Part shown: positions 1 to 10,959 of the stretch, piece after piece
How the letters are laid out: every line of letters begins with the position of its first letter
How positions within the stretch are numbered: the first letter of the stretch is position 1
Source of the DNA: Apium graveolens
Lineage: Eukaryota > Streptophyta > Magnoliopsida > Apiales > Apiaceae
Length of the DNA stretch: 64,000 nucleotides
Direction of reading: 5' to 3'
Assembly (NCBI RefSeq): GCF_009905375.1
Contig: NC_133647.1
Location: 52,510,506-52,574,505 of the forward strand
Position numbers and translations under genes: made by a program
Notes under the pieces: generated by a model
Told to the model about the DNA's origin: nothing
The model's input: only the letters and a program-made list of their open reading frames with translations
Databases searched by the model: none

Positions 1-1317
1 TCAAAGTAAAGCGAGGGGTAAGGGTTCGTTCGCGAAACGTCGTTACTTAAAACGGCCGTTTCTCCTAAACCGTTCGTCGGAATCAAACGAACCACATATC
101 AAAACGAAGCTCGTAACATGAACTATCTAAAAATGGCAATTGTCAAAACCTAGCAGTGAGTTCAAGGGTTCTGATGTTAAGAACAAAAACAGTCTACGGT
201 AAATCGGGCATTACGACGGCTATGTTTACGCGATTTCCCAAATTTAAACCATTCCAAAACAACCACCAATCAATCCCAATTTACAACCCAATCAAAACTC
301 CATCCATCCTACATCATAACAGACCCAACAACTCCACATTAACAATTTATACTTATTCCCCACATGAACTAAAAGCTTTACTTAGGTTCCTTAACTAATT
401 ATCAAGATTTACAACCCCAAAAATACCACAAAACCAACTAATCTCTACAAACTCAACCAAACTTTAAACAATCAAGCATCATGCTTCACATATGCTATAT
501 CAATCATATTCATTCCTAATTACTCAAAACTAAAGCTAGGGTTTGGAGTTTATACCTTCCTTGGAGAGTGGAGAATCAATAGAATGGCTTGGAATCACCC
601 TTAAAGTCCTTATCCAAGCTTAATCTAAACAAAACTTCAAGAACACAAATTTTAGTTCTTGAAAAACACTATTTACCATCTTCTTCCATGATTTATAGAA
701 AAAGATTGGCTTGGAATTAGAAGCTTAAACTTATAGAAAGTATGTAACTATCCATGGGGAAGCTTAGATAAATACCTTGCTAAATAGTAAGTGGTGGAGC
801 TTGGATCTTCATTTTTTAAGAAAAGAAGCCGAGAGCTTCATGAAGAAAATGGGGGGTTTGTGTTTTTTTTTGATGAAAATGAAATGTTTTGGCTTGGTTG
901 GTGGCTTTTGATTTGTTTTGTTTTCTTACCCTTTTTACCATGGTAACTTTTGTGTGGCTCACAATCATCCAACAATTCCTTCCCTTATGTCATGCTTATG
1001 TCACCTTGCACATGTCATAATGCTTCCACTTGTCCACACCTTGTGGTTTGATGATGTCACAATCCTTGGCTTCTTGTACAAGCTTGTCTCTTGGTCACTT
1101 ATTTGTTTTACGGTTCGCTTATCTTTCGTTCTCGTTTATCGTTTGAGGGATCATACCCGGGATCTTATTACTTGGGTTCCCCTAAACCTTTCTCAATACA
1201 TTATATTCCTTTTATGATCCTCTCTTATAATCCTTTAATTTAAATCCTTCTTATCCTGTTACCTTATACTCAATTCTTTCTGTATCTAGTGGATTTCCGG
1301 GAAAAATCAAAGTGTTC

Positions 1318-1859
1318 TGATAGGGATAAATAAGTCCTGATTTTATAATTAATGGGCTGATAGGCCCAATAATAAGATGTATAATATTCAGACCAGAAAG
1401 GTTAAGCCTGATGGACCAGATCAGGCCTGGTGGAATAAAAAAGGCCCAAAAGCCCTGATTATTAATTAATTTCGTAATTAATTAATAAGGGAAAAATCAG
1501 CTATTGAGAAGAGTCCCGATAAGGATATAAATCCTTATAGATTAGCCTCAAGGGGACCTAAAAGGATAAGGAATCAGCTTCCTACTTCCTAGGACTCCTA
1601 AGTCTATCCTAATTCAGAGGCTTGTCCACCAAGTCTCCTATACCAAGTCCAATTCAAGGACTCCCACATCTATATAAGGGGCCTCACCCCACAAATCAGA
1701 ACTACGTTTTTTGTCTTGATTCTCTAATTCACAGAGATACGTAGGCATCGTAAAGGCAGATTGAGTCACGAAACACGAGAGCAGCCATTAAAGGCCTTGA
1801 GCTCCCGAATCTTAGTAATAAATACAGCAAATAATAACCTTAGTTTTTTATCCATAACA
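1318..1859 (+). repeat. 5' LTR of Tat-1
   Basis: 542 bp, starting TGATAGGG and ending ATAACA. It differs from the 3' LTR at only two sites (about 1363, C versus T, and about 1714, T versus G). It contains a TATA box and the expected promoter function for the genomic RNA. Confidence 0.96.
1671..1677 (+). promoter_or_regulatory. TATA box in the Tat-1 5' LTR
   Basis: TATATAA followed by GGGG, preserved at 11852-11858 in the 3' LTR. It lies about 190 bp before the LTR end, a plausible Pol II core promoter for the genomic transcript. Confidence 0.7.
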
Positions 1860-1861
1860 TT

Positions 1862-1879
1862 TGGCGCCGTCTGTGGGAA
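1862..1879 (+). other. Primer binding site of Tat-1
   Basis: TGGCGCCGTCTGTGGGAA begins two bases after the LTR end, as expected for a tRNA primer site. The TGG start pairs with a tRNA CCA end. I cannot say with confidence which tRNA. Tat-2 has the variant TGGCACCGTCTGTGGG. Confidence 0.85.
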
Positions 1880-1893
1880 TCACAACAACAACC

Positions 1894-4188
1894 ATGGCGA
1901 GAACACGGAGAACAATTGGAGCTCTAGAGAAAGGAACACCATTAGAGACAACCCAGGTGATTTCGTCAACCGTGGAGGTTCCTCCCCATTCAACTTATGC
2001 ATCTACTCAGGAGGAAGCCCAGACAGGGGCAACTCAACCCCAGCTACAAGGGACAACTCCCCTGATTCAAGGTTGGAGGAAGCGGATATGCTGGGCGAAG
2101 CGAAGCACGAGGGCGGTCGCCCCCCTATATACGAGGTTTGGATCCTATCCCTGAGGATCGGGAATTTTCTGGTCCATACACTGAGAGAGACTCCGAATCT
2201 TCGGATGATGAAGTGGCCCCGAGAAGGAGGCGTCCTGGAAAAGAGCCAATGGCCGATGGAAGGCAACGCCCCAAAAGCACCCCAGGAGCGAATCCCCAAG
2301 AAGTGCAGGAAAGGATCAGGGCTCATGAGGCTGAAATCCAAAGGCTGAGGCGTGATTTGGAGGCTCACCAAGCCACCAGACCCCACATACCTCCTAGGGG
2401 GAGAAATCCTCCTCCTATCATAGACCTGGATGGTCCGGTAAGAAGAAGGGCTGCTGTCCCAAGAACTGATCCAAGCAATCTCCTTCCCCTTGGAGATCCT
2501 GATGATCCAACTCCACCCTTCACAGAAGAGATAACGAATGCCCATATCTCAAGGAAATTCAAGATGCCCACTATCAAAGCCTATGATGGCACGGGAGACC
2601 CCGCTAATCATGTTAGGACATTCTCTAATGCACTGCTGCTGCAACCCGTGAATGATCCTATAAAATGTCGGGCCTTCCCTCAAACCCTGTCGGGTATGGC
2701 TCAAAGATGGTACAGTCGCCTACCCCCAAATTCTATTGGATCGTTCAGAGAATTAAGTCAGGCTTTTATTAAGCAATTCATCAGTGGAAGAGTCCATGAG
2801 AAAAGTTCAGCATCTCTTATGAGTCTTGTGCAGGGTGCTAAGGAATCCTTAAGAGATTACCTGAATCGTTTTACAAAGGAGGCTTTAAAAGTCCCAGACC
2901 TTGATGATATGGTAGCCATGATAGCACTGCAACAAGGAACTAGGGATGAGTTTTTCAAGATGTCTTTGGCCAAACGACCCCCTGAGAGCATGTTGCAGAT
3001 CCAAGAGAGGGCAGGGAAGTATATCAAGGTTGAAGAAAGTATGAGGAAGACCGTAGTAAGTAATTAGCCCACTGGAGGCAAGAAACGAAAAACTGATTTG
3101 GAGTATATCGCTAAGGATAAATATCCTAGAACCGAACAAAACCCTAATTCAACCCCCAAGAAGGGAGGACCTGGGCAAAAGTTCACTGAATACGCTAAGC
3201 TGAATGCTCCCAGAAGTCAGATTTTGATGGAGATTGAGAAAGACAGAGATATTCGCTGGCCTAAGCCCTCCAAGGCTGATCCCGCCAAGCTAGATAAGGG
3301 CAAGTATTGCAGGTTTCACAAAGATGTTGGCCATGACACCGATGAGTGTAGGAAATTGAAAGATGAAATTGAGTTTTTGATTCGAAAAGGAAGATTGAAC
3401 AAGTATACTGGAGATGGAGGGGACAGAAATAATAATGGAAGGAAGAACTTTGAAGATCGTAGGAGGGACCAAGACGATCAGGGGCGAAACCCCCAGCCTA
3501 GAGGACCAATTATAAACACCATTTATGGAGGGCCGAGACCTCGAGGGCCTGTGATAAACACGATCTTTGGAGGTCCAACTGCTGCTGGATTGTCCAAAAG
3601 TTCCAGAAAGGCATATACTAGAGAGGTTATGCATATTGTTGGAGAAGCCCCGAAGAGGGCCAGGACAGAAGTAACATTGGCTTTTGATGATTCCGACCTA
3701 GAGGGTGTGAAGTTTCCCCATGACGACCCGCTGGTCATAACACCAATAATAGGAAATAGCCCGGTTAAGAGGGTCCTTGTGGATAATGGTGCTTCTGTGG
3801 ATATCTTGCTCCACGACACCTTTCTAAGGATGGGGTATAACGACTCCCAGTTAACACCAACCGGCATGCCGATATATGGATTTGCTAGAGTAGAATGTCC
3901 TGTGGAAGGGATAATCAAATTGCCAACCACCATAGGTACGGAGCCAAGGCAAGCAACGCAGATGCTGGATTTCGTGGTGGTAAAGGCTAGTTCAACTTAT
4001 AATGCTATCATGGGGAGAACAGGGATACATGCCTTCAAGGCAGTCCCCTCTTCCTACCATTCAGTCATGAAGTTTCCCACCCGAAATGGGATTGGAGAAG
4101 AGAGAGGAGATCAAAAAATGGCTAGAAGCTGTTATGTGGCCTCTTTGAGGGCAGATGGAGTCGGGGGCAGGTTCTTCCTATTGAAGAT
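1894..4188 (+). pseudogene. gag: Tat-1 gag and protease (broken)
   Basis: ATG at 1894 opens MARTRRT, also present in Tat-2. The Retrotrans_gag-type capsid region lies at about 2560-2930 (KAYDGTGDPANHVRTFSNA, then RWYSRLPPNSIGSF). A Tat-type zinc-finger-like motif, CRFHKDVGHDTDEC, is near 3310-3350. The protease motif VLVDNGASVDILL is near 3775, with DNG rather than the usual DTG or DSG, a form I associate with Tat elements. Breaks: a deletion of about 110 bp relative to Tat-2 near 2065 shifts the frame, TAG at 3065-3067 replaces a Lys codon of Tat-2, and a one-base loss in the G run at 4163-4167 separates PR from RT. The downstream gag frame has only a TTG at 2138, so I do not treat that as a real start. 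Confidence 0.88.
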
Positions 4189-7100
4189 ATGGATGTTCGA
4201 GAAAATGATGAGAATAGAGGAAGGCCAGCAGAAGAATTGGTTTCGGTTCCTTTAGACCCCGAGAATCCTGAGAGGACGACTTTCATTGGAGCCACATTAG
4301 AGGAGCCCCTTAGAGGGAAGTTGGTGAAATTTTTGCAAGAAAATAGTGATGTGTTTGCATGGTCAGCAGCTGATATGCCAGGCATAAACCCGGAGTTAAT
4401 TACTCACAAGCTAAACGTAGATCCAAGCCGGAAGACAGTGAAACAAAAGAAAAGAAATTTTGCCCCGGAAAGACAAGAGGCTATAAAGCAGGAAGTGGAA
4501 AAGCTCTTAGAGGCTGGTTTCATTGAGGAGATTCAATTTCCGGAGTGGTTAGCAAACCCTGTAATGGTGAAGAAGGCTAATGGAAAGTGGAGGATGTGTA
4601 TAGACTTCACCGATCTAAATGATGCATGCCCCAAAGACTGTTTTCCGCTGCCTAGAATTGATACTTTGATTGATGCTACCGCTGGACATGAGATGCTGAG
4701 TTTCATGGATGGGTTTAGCGGATACAACCAGATCAAAATGCATAAGGATGACATTCCAAAGGTATCATTTATCACTGACTTTGGTGTTTATTGTTATCTT
4801 GTTATGGCGTTTGGTCTCAAGAATGCAGGAGCCACCTATCAAAGGTTGGTGAATAGAATTTTTAAGTATCTTATTGGTAAGACTATGGAAGTCTATGTTG
4901 ATGACATGTTAGTCAAGAGTCTAGTAAATACTGATCATATAGCCCATTTAAGGGAAGCTTTTGAGGTCCCGAGGTACCACAAGATGATGTTGAATCCGAC
5001 GAAGTGTGCTTTCGGAGTAGGATCTGGAAAATTCTTGGGATTGATGGTTTCGAAGAGGGGAATTGAGGTAAACCCCGATAAAATAAAGGCAATCCTGGAC
5101 ATGGAACCCCCCAAAACTGTCAAGGATGTTCAGAAGCTCACAGGAAGGGTTGCTGCGTTAGGACGATTCATCTCCAAGTCAGGAGACAAGTGCTTGTCAC
5201 TTTTCAAGTCACTAAAGAACATCAAAGACTGTGTATGGAGTGAGGAAAATCAGAAGGCATTTGAAGAATTAAAGAAGTATATGGGCCAGGCCCCATTGTT
5301 GGCCAAGCCAGTTCTGAATGAAGTTTTATTCTTGTACTTGGCTGTTTCAGAGAGCGCCTTGAGCGCGGTGTTGGTTAAGGAGGAACTGAAAGTCCAGAAA
5401 CCCGTATACTATGTCAGCAAAATTTTGCATGGTGCTGAGTTGAATTATTCAGCCATTGAGAAATTCGCTTTAGCCTTGGTAATGGCTTCAAGAAAGCTGC
5501 GTCCTTATTTTCAAGCTCGCCAAATTGAAGTGCTAACAAATCAGCCACTGAGAAATATCATTCACAATCCCAAGGCAAGTGGGAGACTGATTAAGTGGGC
5601 AATAGAGTTGGGAGAGTTCGATCTCAAGTATAAGCCACGTACGGTCATAAAAGCCCAGGCACTAGCTGACTTCGTGGTGGAATGTACCATACCCAACCAA
5701 GAAGTCGGGGGGCAGGAAGATACCATACCTCAAGACAAGGGAGTCGACAATGGGGACAGGGAGAAGAATGACAAGGAGAAAGAATATTGGGTTCTCTATT
5801 TTGATGGAGCATCAAAAACAAATTCCAGTGGAGCAGGGTTGGTTTTGCAAAGCCCTGATGGGTTCTTAATTGAGTATGCTATGAAGCTAGATTTTCCAAC
5901 CACAAACAATGAGGCAGAGTATGAAGCCCTGATAGCTGGCCTTGGTCTAGCTGGGACACTTAGAGTCAAAAACTTAAAGGTCCGTGGAGACTCGAAGCTG
6001 ATCATATCCCAGGTAAAGGGAGAATTTGAGGCAAGGGATGATACGATGGCTAAGTATGTCCGCCTAGTAAGGGCTGTGATGACCCAATTTAATGAGTGCC
6101 ATGTTGAACATATTCCAAGGGAAGAAAATGTTAAGGCAGATGCGCTATCAAAGTTCGCTTCGTCTGAGATTGAAGAAAGTTCAGGAAGTGTGTACTTCCG
6201 TGTTTTGAAGACACGAAGCATAGATGTTAAGCTGCTGGCTCCCATAGGCTTGGGGACGTCATGGATTGATCCCATCAAGGCTCACATTTAGACTGGTTGG
6301 TTGCCAAGTGATGCAACTGAAGCACGGAAGTTAACTGTTCGGGCATTAAGGTACTCTTTGATAGATGGGATTCTTTACAAAAGATCTTTCGTGGTTCCCT
6401 ACTTGAGGTGTCTCAGGCCCGATGAGGCACGCTTGGCTCTTGAAGAAGTGCATGAAGGTATTTGTGGACAACACTTGGGGGGCAGGGCCTTGGCTCATAA
6501 GATAACTCGTTTAGGCTTCTATTGGCCAGAAATGATGGCTGATGCCAAAGAATATGTGAAGAAGTGTGATCGCTGTCAGAAGCATGCACCAGTTGTTAGA
6601 CAACCCCCCGAGATGCTGACCTCTATCAACTCGCCTATTCCCTTTGCCATGTGGGGGATGGATATTCTAGGGCCTTTTCCTATGGCCACGGCACAAAGGA
6701 AATTTCTGATTGTAGCCATTGATTATTTCACCAAGTGGATCGAAGCCAAACCCTTGGCCAAAATCACAACTAAGCAGGTTGCACAATTCCTGTGGGAAAA
6801 CATTATGTGCCGATATGGAATTCCCCGTATCCTCGTCACTGACAATGGAACACAATTCAACAATGAGGAATTCAAGAAGTATTGTGAAGAAAATGAAATT
6901 AAGTTACGATTCACCTCTGTGGCTCACCCGCAAGCCAATGGGCAAGCAGAGGTAGCAAATCGGATAATCCTGGATGGGCTAAAAAAGAGGATCGAGAAGT
7001 CAAGAAATAATTGGGTGGATGAGATACTTCCAATATTATGGGCCTATAGGACTACCTGTAGAGTCACGACAGGAGCAACTCCTTTCATGTTGGCATATGG

Positions 7101-7494
7101 GGCAGAAGCAGTAGTTCCCGTGGAGATATCGCATTCCTCTCCAAGGATTCAGACTTTCAATGCTGTAGAAAATGAGGAAGGGCAGAGGTTAGCCCTGGAT
7201 CTGATCGATGAAGTGCGAGATAAGGCACATGCAAAGATTGTAGAATATCAGAAAAAGGCTTCATTTTACTACAACCTAAGGGTTAAAGAAAGGTTTTTTA
7301 AACAAGGCGATCTAGTCTTGAGGAAGATAAAAGCATCTGGTGTAGGACAAAAAGGGAAGCTTGCCCCGAATTGGGAAGGGCCGTACAGAGTCAAGAGTGT
7401 TCAAGGTAGAGGAACCTACAAGCTAGAGACTATGGATGGATTTGAAGTCCCGAGAACTTGGCATGCACAAAACCTGAAGGTTTACTATGTGTAG
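4189..7494 (+). pseudogene. pol: Tat-1 pol: RT, RNase H, archaeal-type RNase H, integrase (one stop)
   Basis: One frame from 4189 to 7494 broken only by TAG at 6289-6291; Tat-2 has CAG there. RT: CIDFTDLNDACPKDCFPLPR near 4600 and the catalytic YVDDMLVKS near 4895. A gypsy RNase H follows (about 5320-5660, VYYVSKILHGAELNYSAIEK). A second, archaeal-type RNase H (about 5785-6150) keeps its acidic residues: YFDGASKTN, NNEAEYEAL, RGDSKLI, KADALSK. IN has the His/Cys zinc region (KKCDRCQKHAP near 6570) and the DDE core: MDILGPFP near 6660, VTDNGTQF near 6835, GQAEVANR near 6940. The C terminus ends LKVYYV. It normally makes and integrates the cDNA. Roughly 95-97% identical by eye to Tat-2 over RT to IN. 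Confidence 0.93.
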
Positions 7495-7815
7495 GGCAGC
7501 CGGATACGATTCTCACTCGTCAGGATGGCGAGTAGGTTGAAAAGCACCTTGAAGCTTTGCTTGCTTAGGATTTATATGTTTTAGTTTTATTACGAAGTTT
7601 ATTATTACTTGTGTAAGGGACGAATCCCAGACAATTTTACAAAATTCATGAGTTCTTCAAAGTATGTTTGTGGCCTAACAAATAAAAGTCAAATGCATGG
7701 ATGCAAGCATAGAAGGTGATAAATGAAATAGATCTGATAGATATTACAAAAATTCGATAAATAAAGTCTCGAAAATAGGATAAAAAACAGAAAGCCACAC
7801 AGGGCTGAAAAAGCT
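7495..7815. other. Spacer between convergent pol and antisense ORF of Tat-1
   Basis: No coding motif seen. The pol stop (7494) and the stop of the minus-strand ORF (7816) face each other across 321 bp. An AATAAA at 7681-7686 could serve the plus-strand transcript. The matching spacer in Tat-2 is 21666-22000. Confidence 0.6.
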
Positions 7816-9720
7816 CTAAGGAGCTGAAGTACCCTCGGCATCCATATTATCATCCTCTCCACTCTCGCTGGATGTCTCTGTCGTCTCGGAGGAGGAGGAA
7901 GAGCTGTCGTCCTCAGCAGGTCTGGAAGAAGACTCGGGAGGAGGAAGGAGTGGATCCTGAGGAACATGGTCCGAGACAACTACTCGGGTACGAAACCTCT
8001 GTAGCAAAGCCTCGTCATCAGGGCAGATGTAGTCCGCCGGGTTAATATCAGGACAAGCCTCGTTCACGGTCCCAAGGGCCGTGTCCCAACCAGTCCTAAA
8101 AAACCCGGGAAAGACTGAATCATCCCTAATCCTCATGGATTGGGCAAACTCCTCCGAGTCCAGATAGTTGTCTATAGCTTTATCCTTCTCCGCCCGAAGT
8201 ACCATCAGCTCGGCGTTAGACTCTCCGAGTTCTTCCTCTTTGCACTTGAGCTTCTTCTCCAGGGTAGCATACTTCTTCTGTTGCCTCCTGAGGGCATTAT
8301 CGGCCTTATCAGAAGCCCGCTTCCACGATTCGGCTTGCCTCACAGCGCCTTGAAAGTAGGCGTTAGACTGGAACAAAGCAATTAACAAAATATAAGGCAA
8401 GAAAATGCTACAAGAATGAAAAATAAGTTCAAAAATGAGAAGGCATACCGAAACCAGAGACTGAGCTCCCATGAGCTTAATCCTCTCAAGATCAGGGGTG
8501 GCCACCACATCAGTAAAATCCTTGGGAGTCACGCTATGGTAAGACCAATCCCAAGCATGTTTCGTGGAACCAACTACGGTGTCCCCTCGGCGGAATCCCC
8601 AGAGAGGCTGAAAGGCGCCTGTGGCAACAGCAGTAGGGGCAACAGCAGTGATAGGAGCACCATGGCCTCCAGCTCCTTCAGTTGAAGCCTCCCCTATAGG
8701 CTCTTTGTGCTTCTTCAAAAAGATAGGCTTCGTGGCCTTTCCCCGGGTGTCTAGGCCTGCGAGCCGAGCTTTCTTCATCCTAGCTGTTTCCTCGACCAAG
8801 GGGACATTGTCCTCGTTAATCTCCTTAGCAGCTGAAACAAAGCAAAAGACAAAATAAGTGATGTTAATAATGCGTGAAATAAAGTAAAATTGAGAAGGGA
8901 AGAAAAATACCCTGTTGAGAAACAGAGGATAGTCCCACATGAATCAGGGAAAACTCCTCTAAGAGAGTCCAGCTGGTGGTGGTGCCATCATCCTGAGTAA
9001 GCCCATTATAAATAATAGTTTCTTCAGGAGTTAAGTGAATGGATTTGAGGCTACCATCACTGACCTTCCCGAAGGAAGATCGAAAAAGTGTGCCCCAGTC
9101 ACCATTCTCCCAACGTAACCCAACGAAACTATTCCTCCAATTTTGATTATTATCAGGAATAGAGGCGCTGTTAAAGATATGTTTGCTTTTGGGCCTTTGC
9201 TTGACATAGACCCAGCCACAGATATTGGAAGAACTATTATAACACTGAAAGACCTTCCTAAAAACGGCTACAGAAAGAGGAAAGCCCTCCCTAAGACAAC
9301 AAACCATAAAACATAGAATATTCCTCCAGGCGTTTGGAGGAAGCTGACACGGATTAATTTGTAGATCAGCCAAAAGATGAGGAATAAAAGGATGGAAAGG
9401 AAACCTAAGCCCAGCATTAAGGGCCTCTGTGTAAATGAAGAGAGTGTCGGGTCTCCAGTGGCAAGTACGGTCACCACCAGAGACTGGAACTAATCTAAGA
9501 GGAGGAAGGACGTTATATCGAGCATTTAGTTTATTAAAATCTATGTTGTGCCAAGTATTACAATGATTAAAAGAGTCGAGATGTGCAGTGGAGGGATATT
9601 CATCCCCCTAGTGTTAATCATATCAATTAAAGACATATATGAAGAGCGGATCTCGATATCCTTACCTCGTTTTGAAGCCGAGGCTATCTTGGCCGCCCTC
9701 TCAGAACTCTTGTCAGCCAT
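7816..9720 (-). pseudogene. Tat-1 antisense ORF, three exons, putative gypsy-type transposon protein (PF04195-like)
   Basis: Read on the minus strand, ATG is at 9720-9718 (MADKSSERAAKIASASKRGK). Exons by GT-AG sites and by comparison with Tat-2: 9720-8911, 8831-8449, 8367-7816 (TAG). Exon 1 carries CQLPPNAWRNILCF, VFRKVFQ, SIPDNNQNW and GDWGTLFRSSFG, which I recognise as like the Pfam domain named putative gypsy type transposon (PF04195). Exon 3 has a Glu/Lys-rich coiled coil (about 8330-8180) and a Ser/Thr/Glu-rich acidic tail. A C run of five at 9604-9608 is one base short: exon 1 is 810 nt against 811 in Tat-2, and the frame shifts there. Function unknown; antisense ORFs at this site are known in some Tat elements. 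Exon 1 is only about 45% identical to the Tat-2 protein by eye. Confidence 0.82.
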
Positions 9721-9847
9721 TTAGTAAAGACTGGAAAAGAAGGCTGGAAGCTAAGGGAGGAAAGTTGGAAGAGGAGAAAGATTGGAGAGTTTTAGAAATG
9801 AATGAAGTGAAGGGTGAAGAGTGTGAGTGAGAGCACACCCCCCCACC

Positions 9848-9855
9848 TTTATATA
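9848..9855 (-). promoter_or_regulatory. TATA box of the Tat-1 antisense ORF
   Basis: On the minus strand TATATAAAGG lies about 130 bp upstream of the antisense ATG, with a CT-rich leader between them. Tat-2 has TATATAAAGG at the equivalent place (19496), although the surrounding sequence has diverged. Confidence 0.65.
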
Positions 9856-10289
9856 GGAGGAAAAGAAGGAAATTGGGCCTAGAAAAGCCCATTCAGGCCC
9901 AAAAAAAGAAGGTTCTGGAAGCATCAGGAAATCTTTGGAAAATTCAAGAAAGAAAACTTGAGTTTTTTTGAAGATTCTGGAAGAATCCAGAAACAATCCT
10001 AGAGTAATTTGGAGTTTGGGTTTAGAAAACAAAAGCCCAGTTAAGGGCCCAAGTGTTGAAAGAGGCCCAAATGGTTTTAGGGGTGGAAAAGAAGTCCAGC
10101 TAAGATAAATTTTTTTTTTTTTTTTGGCCTGAACCCAAAACGTTGGCCCAAATTAAAAGCCCAGAATTAGAGGCCCAATTGAAAGGCCTGTGAAGCCCAG
10201 TAAGAGAATAAGCCCAGTTAAAATGGGCCCAAGTTTTAGCCCAGCATAAGGGGCCTAAATCCAAGTATGTACAAAAATTTATATACATG
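9856..10289. other. Tat-1 3' untranslated region, GGCCCA-rich part
   Basis: Non-coding. Many short GGCCCA/TGGGCC-type words (plus-strand CCCA and GGCC tracts), like the cognate stretch of Tat-2 at 19195-19470, and a poly-T run at about 10108-10126. No protein signal. Confidence 0.6.
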
Positions 10290-10860
10290 CATATGTTCTT
10301 GACCTGTTCGACCAGAAAACACAAAGAAGTCCTGGTCGAATGGCTTGAGCTCGAAATCAAGTCGATCAGGGTAAATAAAGGCCTTAATTCGACCAGGACC
10401 AGGATCAATTCGACCAGAAAATATAGAGAAATCCTGATCGAAGCCCCTGAGGTCGAGATCCTGTCGATCAGGGTTGAAAAGGAGGCTTAATTCGACTAGA
10501 ATTAGACCCATTCGACCAAGAAACACGAAAGATTCCTGGTCGAAATCATTGAGGTCAAAATTCTGTCGACCTGGGCAGCAAGAGAAGCTTAATTCGGTCA
10601 AAAAGCAAGAATCCTGACCGAAAGGGACGAAAATCCTAGTCGAAAAAAAAAAATTCCTGGTCGAAAATTGTAAAAAAAAAAAAAAAAAAAAAAGGAAAGA
10701 AGGAAAAATCCTGGCCGAAATTCGACCAGGACTCCTGACCGAAAGCATCCTCCTCGAAAATCCTTCGACCAAGGCACAACAGGGGCTAATTCGACCAGGA
10801 TCCTGGTCGAATTGGTCTCCTGGTCGAAAATTGTATAAAAAAAAAAGGAAGAAAAAAGAA
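10290..10860. repeat. Array of TTCGACCAGGA / TCCTGGTCGAA palindromic words in the Tat-1 3' UTR
   Basis: More than a dozen copies of TCGACCAGG or its complement CCTGGTCGA in both orientations, some decayed. At 10788-10813 two face each other as a perfect 26-bp palindrome centred on GGATCC. A poly-A run lies near 10672-10693. The same words recur in Tat-2 at 18576-19180, so this is a feature of the family. Confidence 0.85.
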
Positions 10861-10959
10861 AAAAAAAGAAGGAAGAAAAAATCCTGGAAAATTACAAAAA
10901 AATAAGGAAATTCCTTAAAATAATTTCTGAAAAATGTTAATATTTTCAGAAATAAGGAA

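Noticed and set aside
918..1217. 99-codon ORF near the left edge
   Set aside because: It lies in the Tekay-A LTR; the cognate part of the Tekay-B LTRs is not open in this frame.
1862..1879. tRNA-like sequence as a tRNA gene
   Set aside because: Only the 3' complement of a tRNA is present, at the expected primer site. No cloverleaf is present here or at the other primer sites.
1761..2545. ORFs at 1761-2348 (plus) and 2003-2545 (minus)
   Set aside because: Shadow frames over the Tat-1 LTR end and gag, without recognisable domains.
2138..3067. Gag start at 2138
   Set aside because: The codon there is TTG. The shared ATG of both Tat copies is at 1894; 2138 is merely inside the second gag frame.
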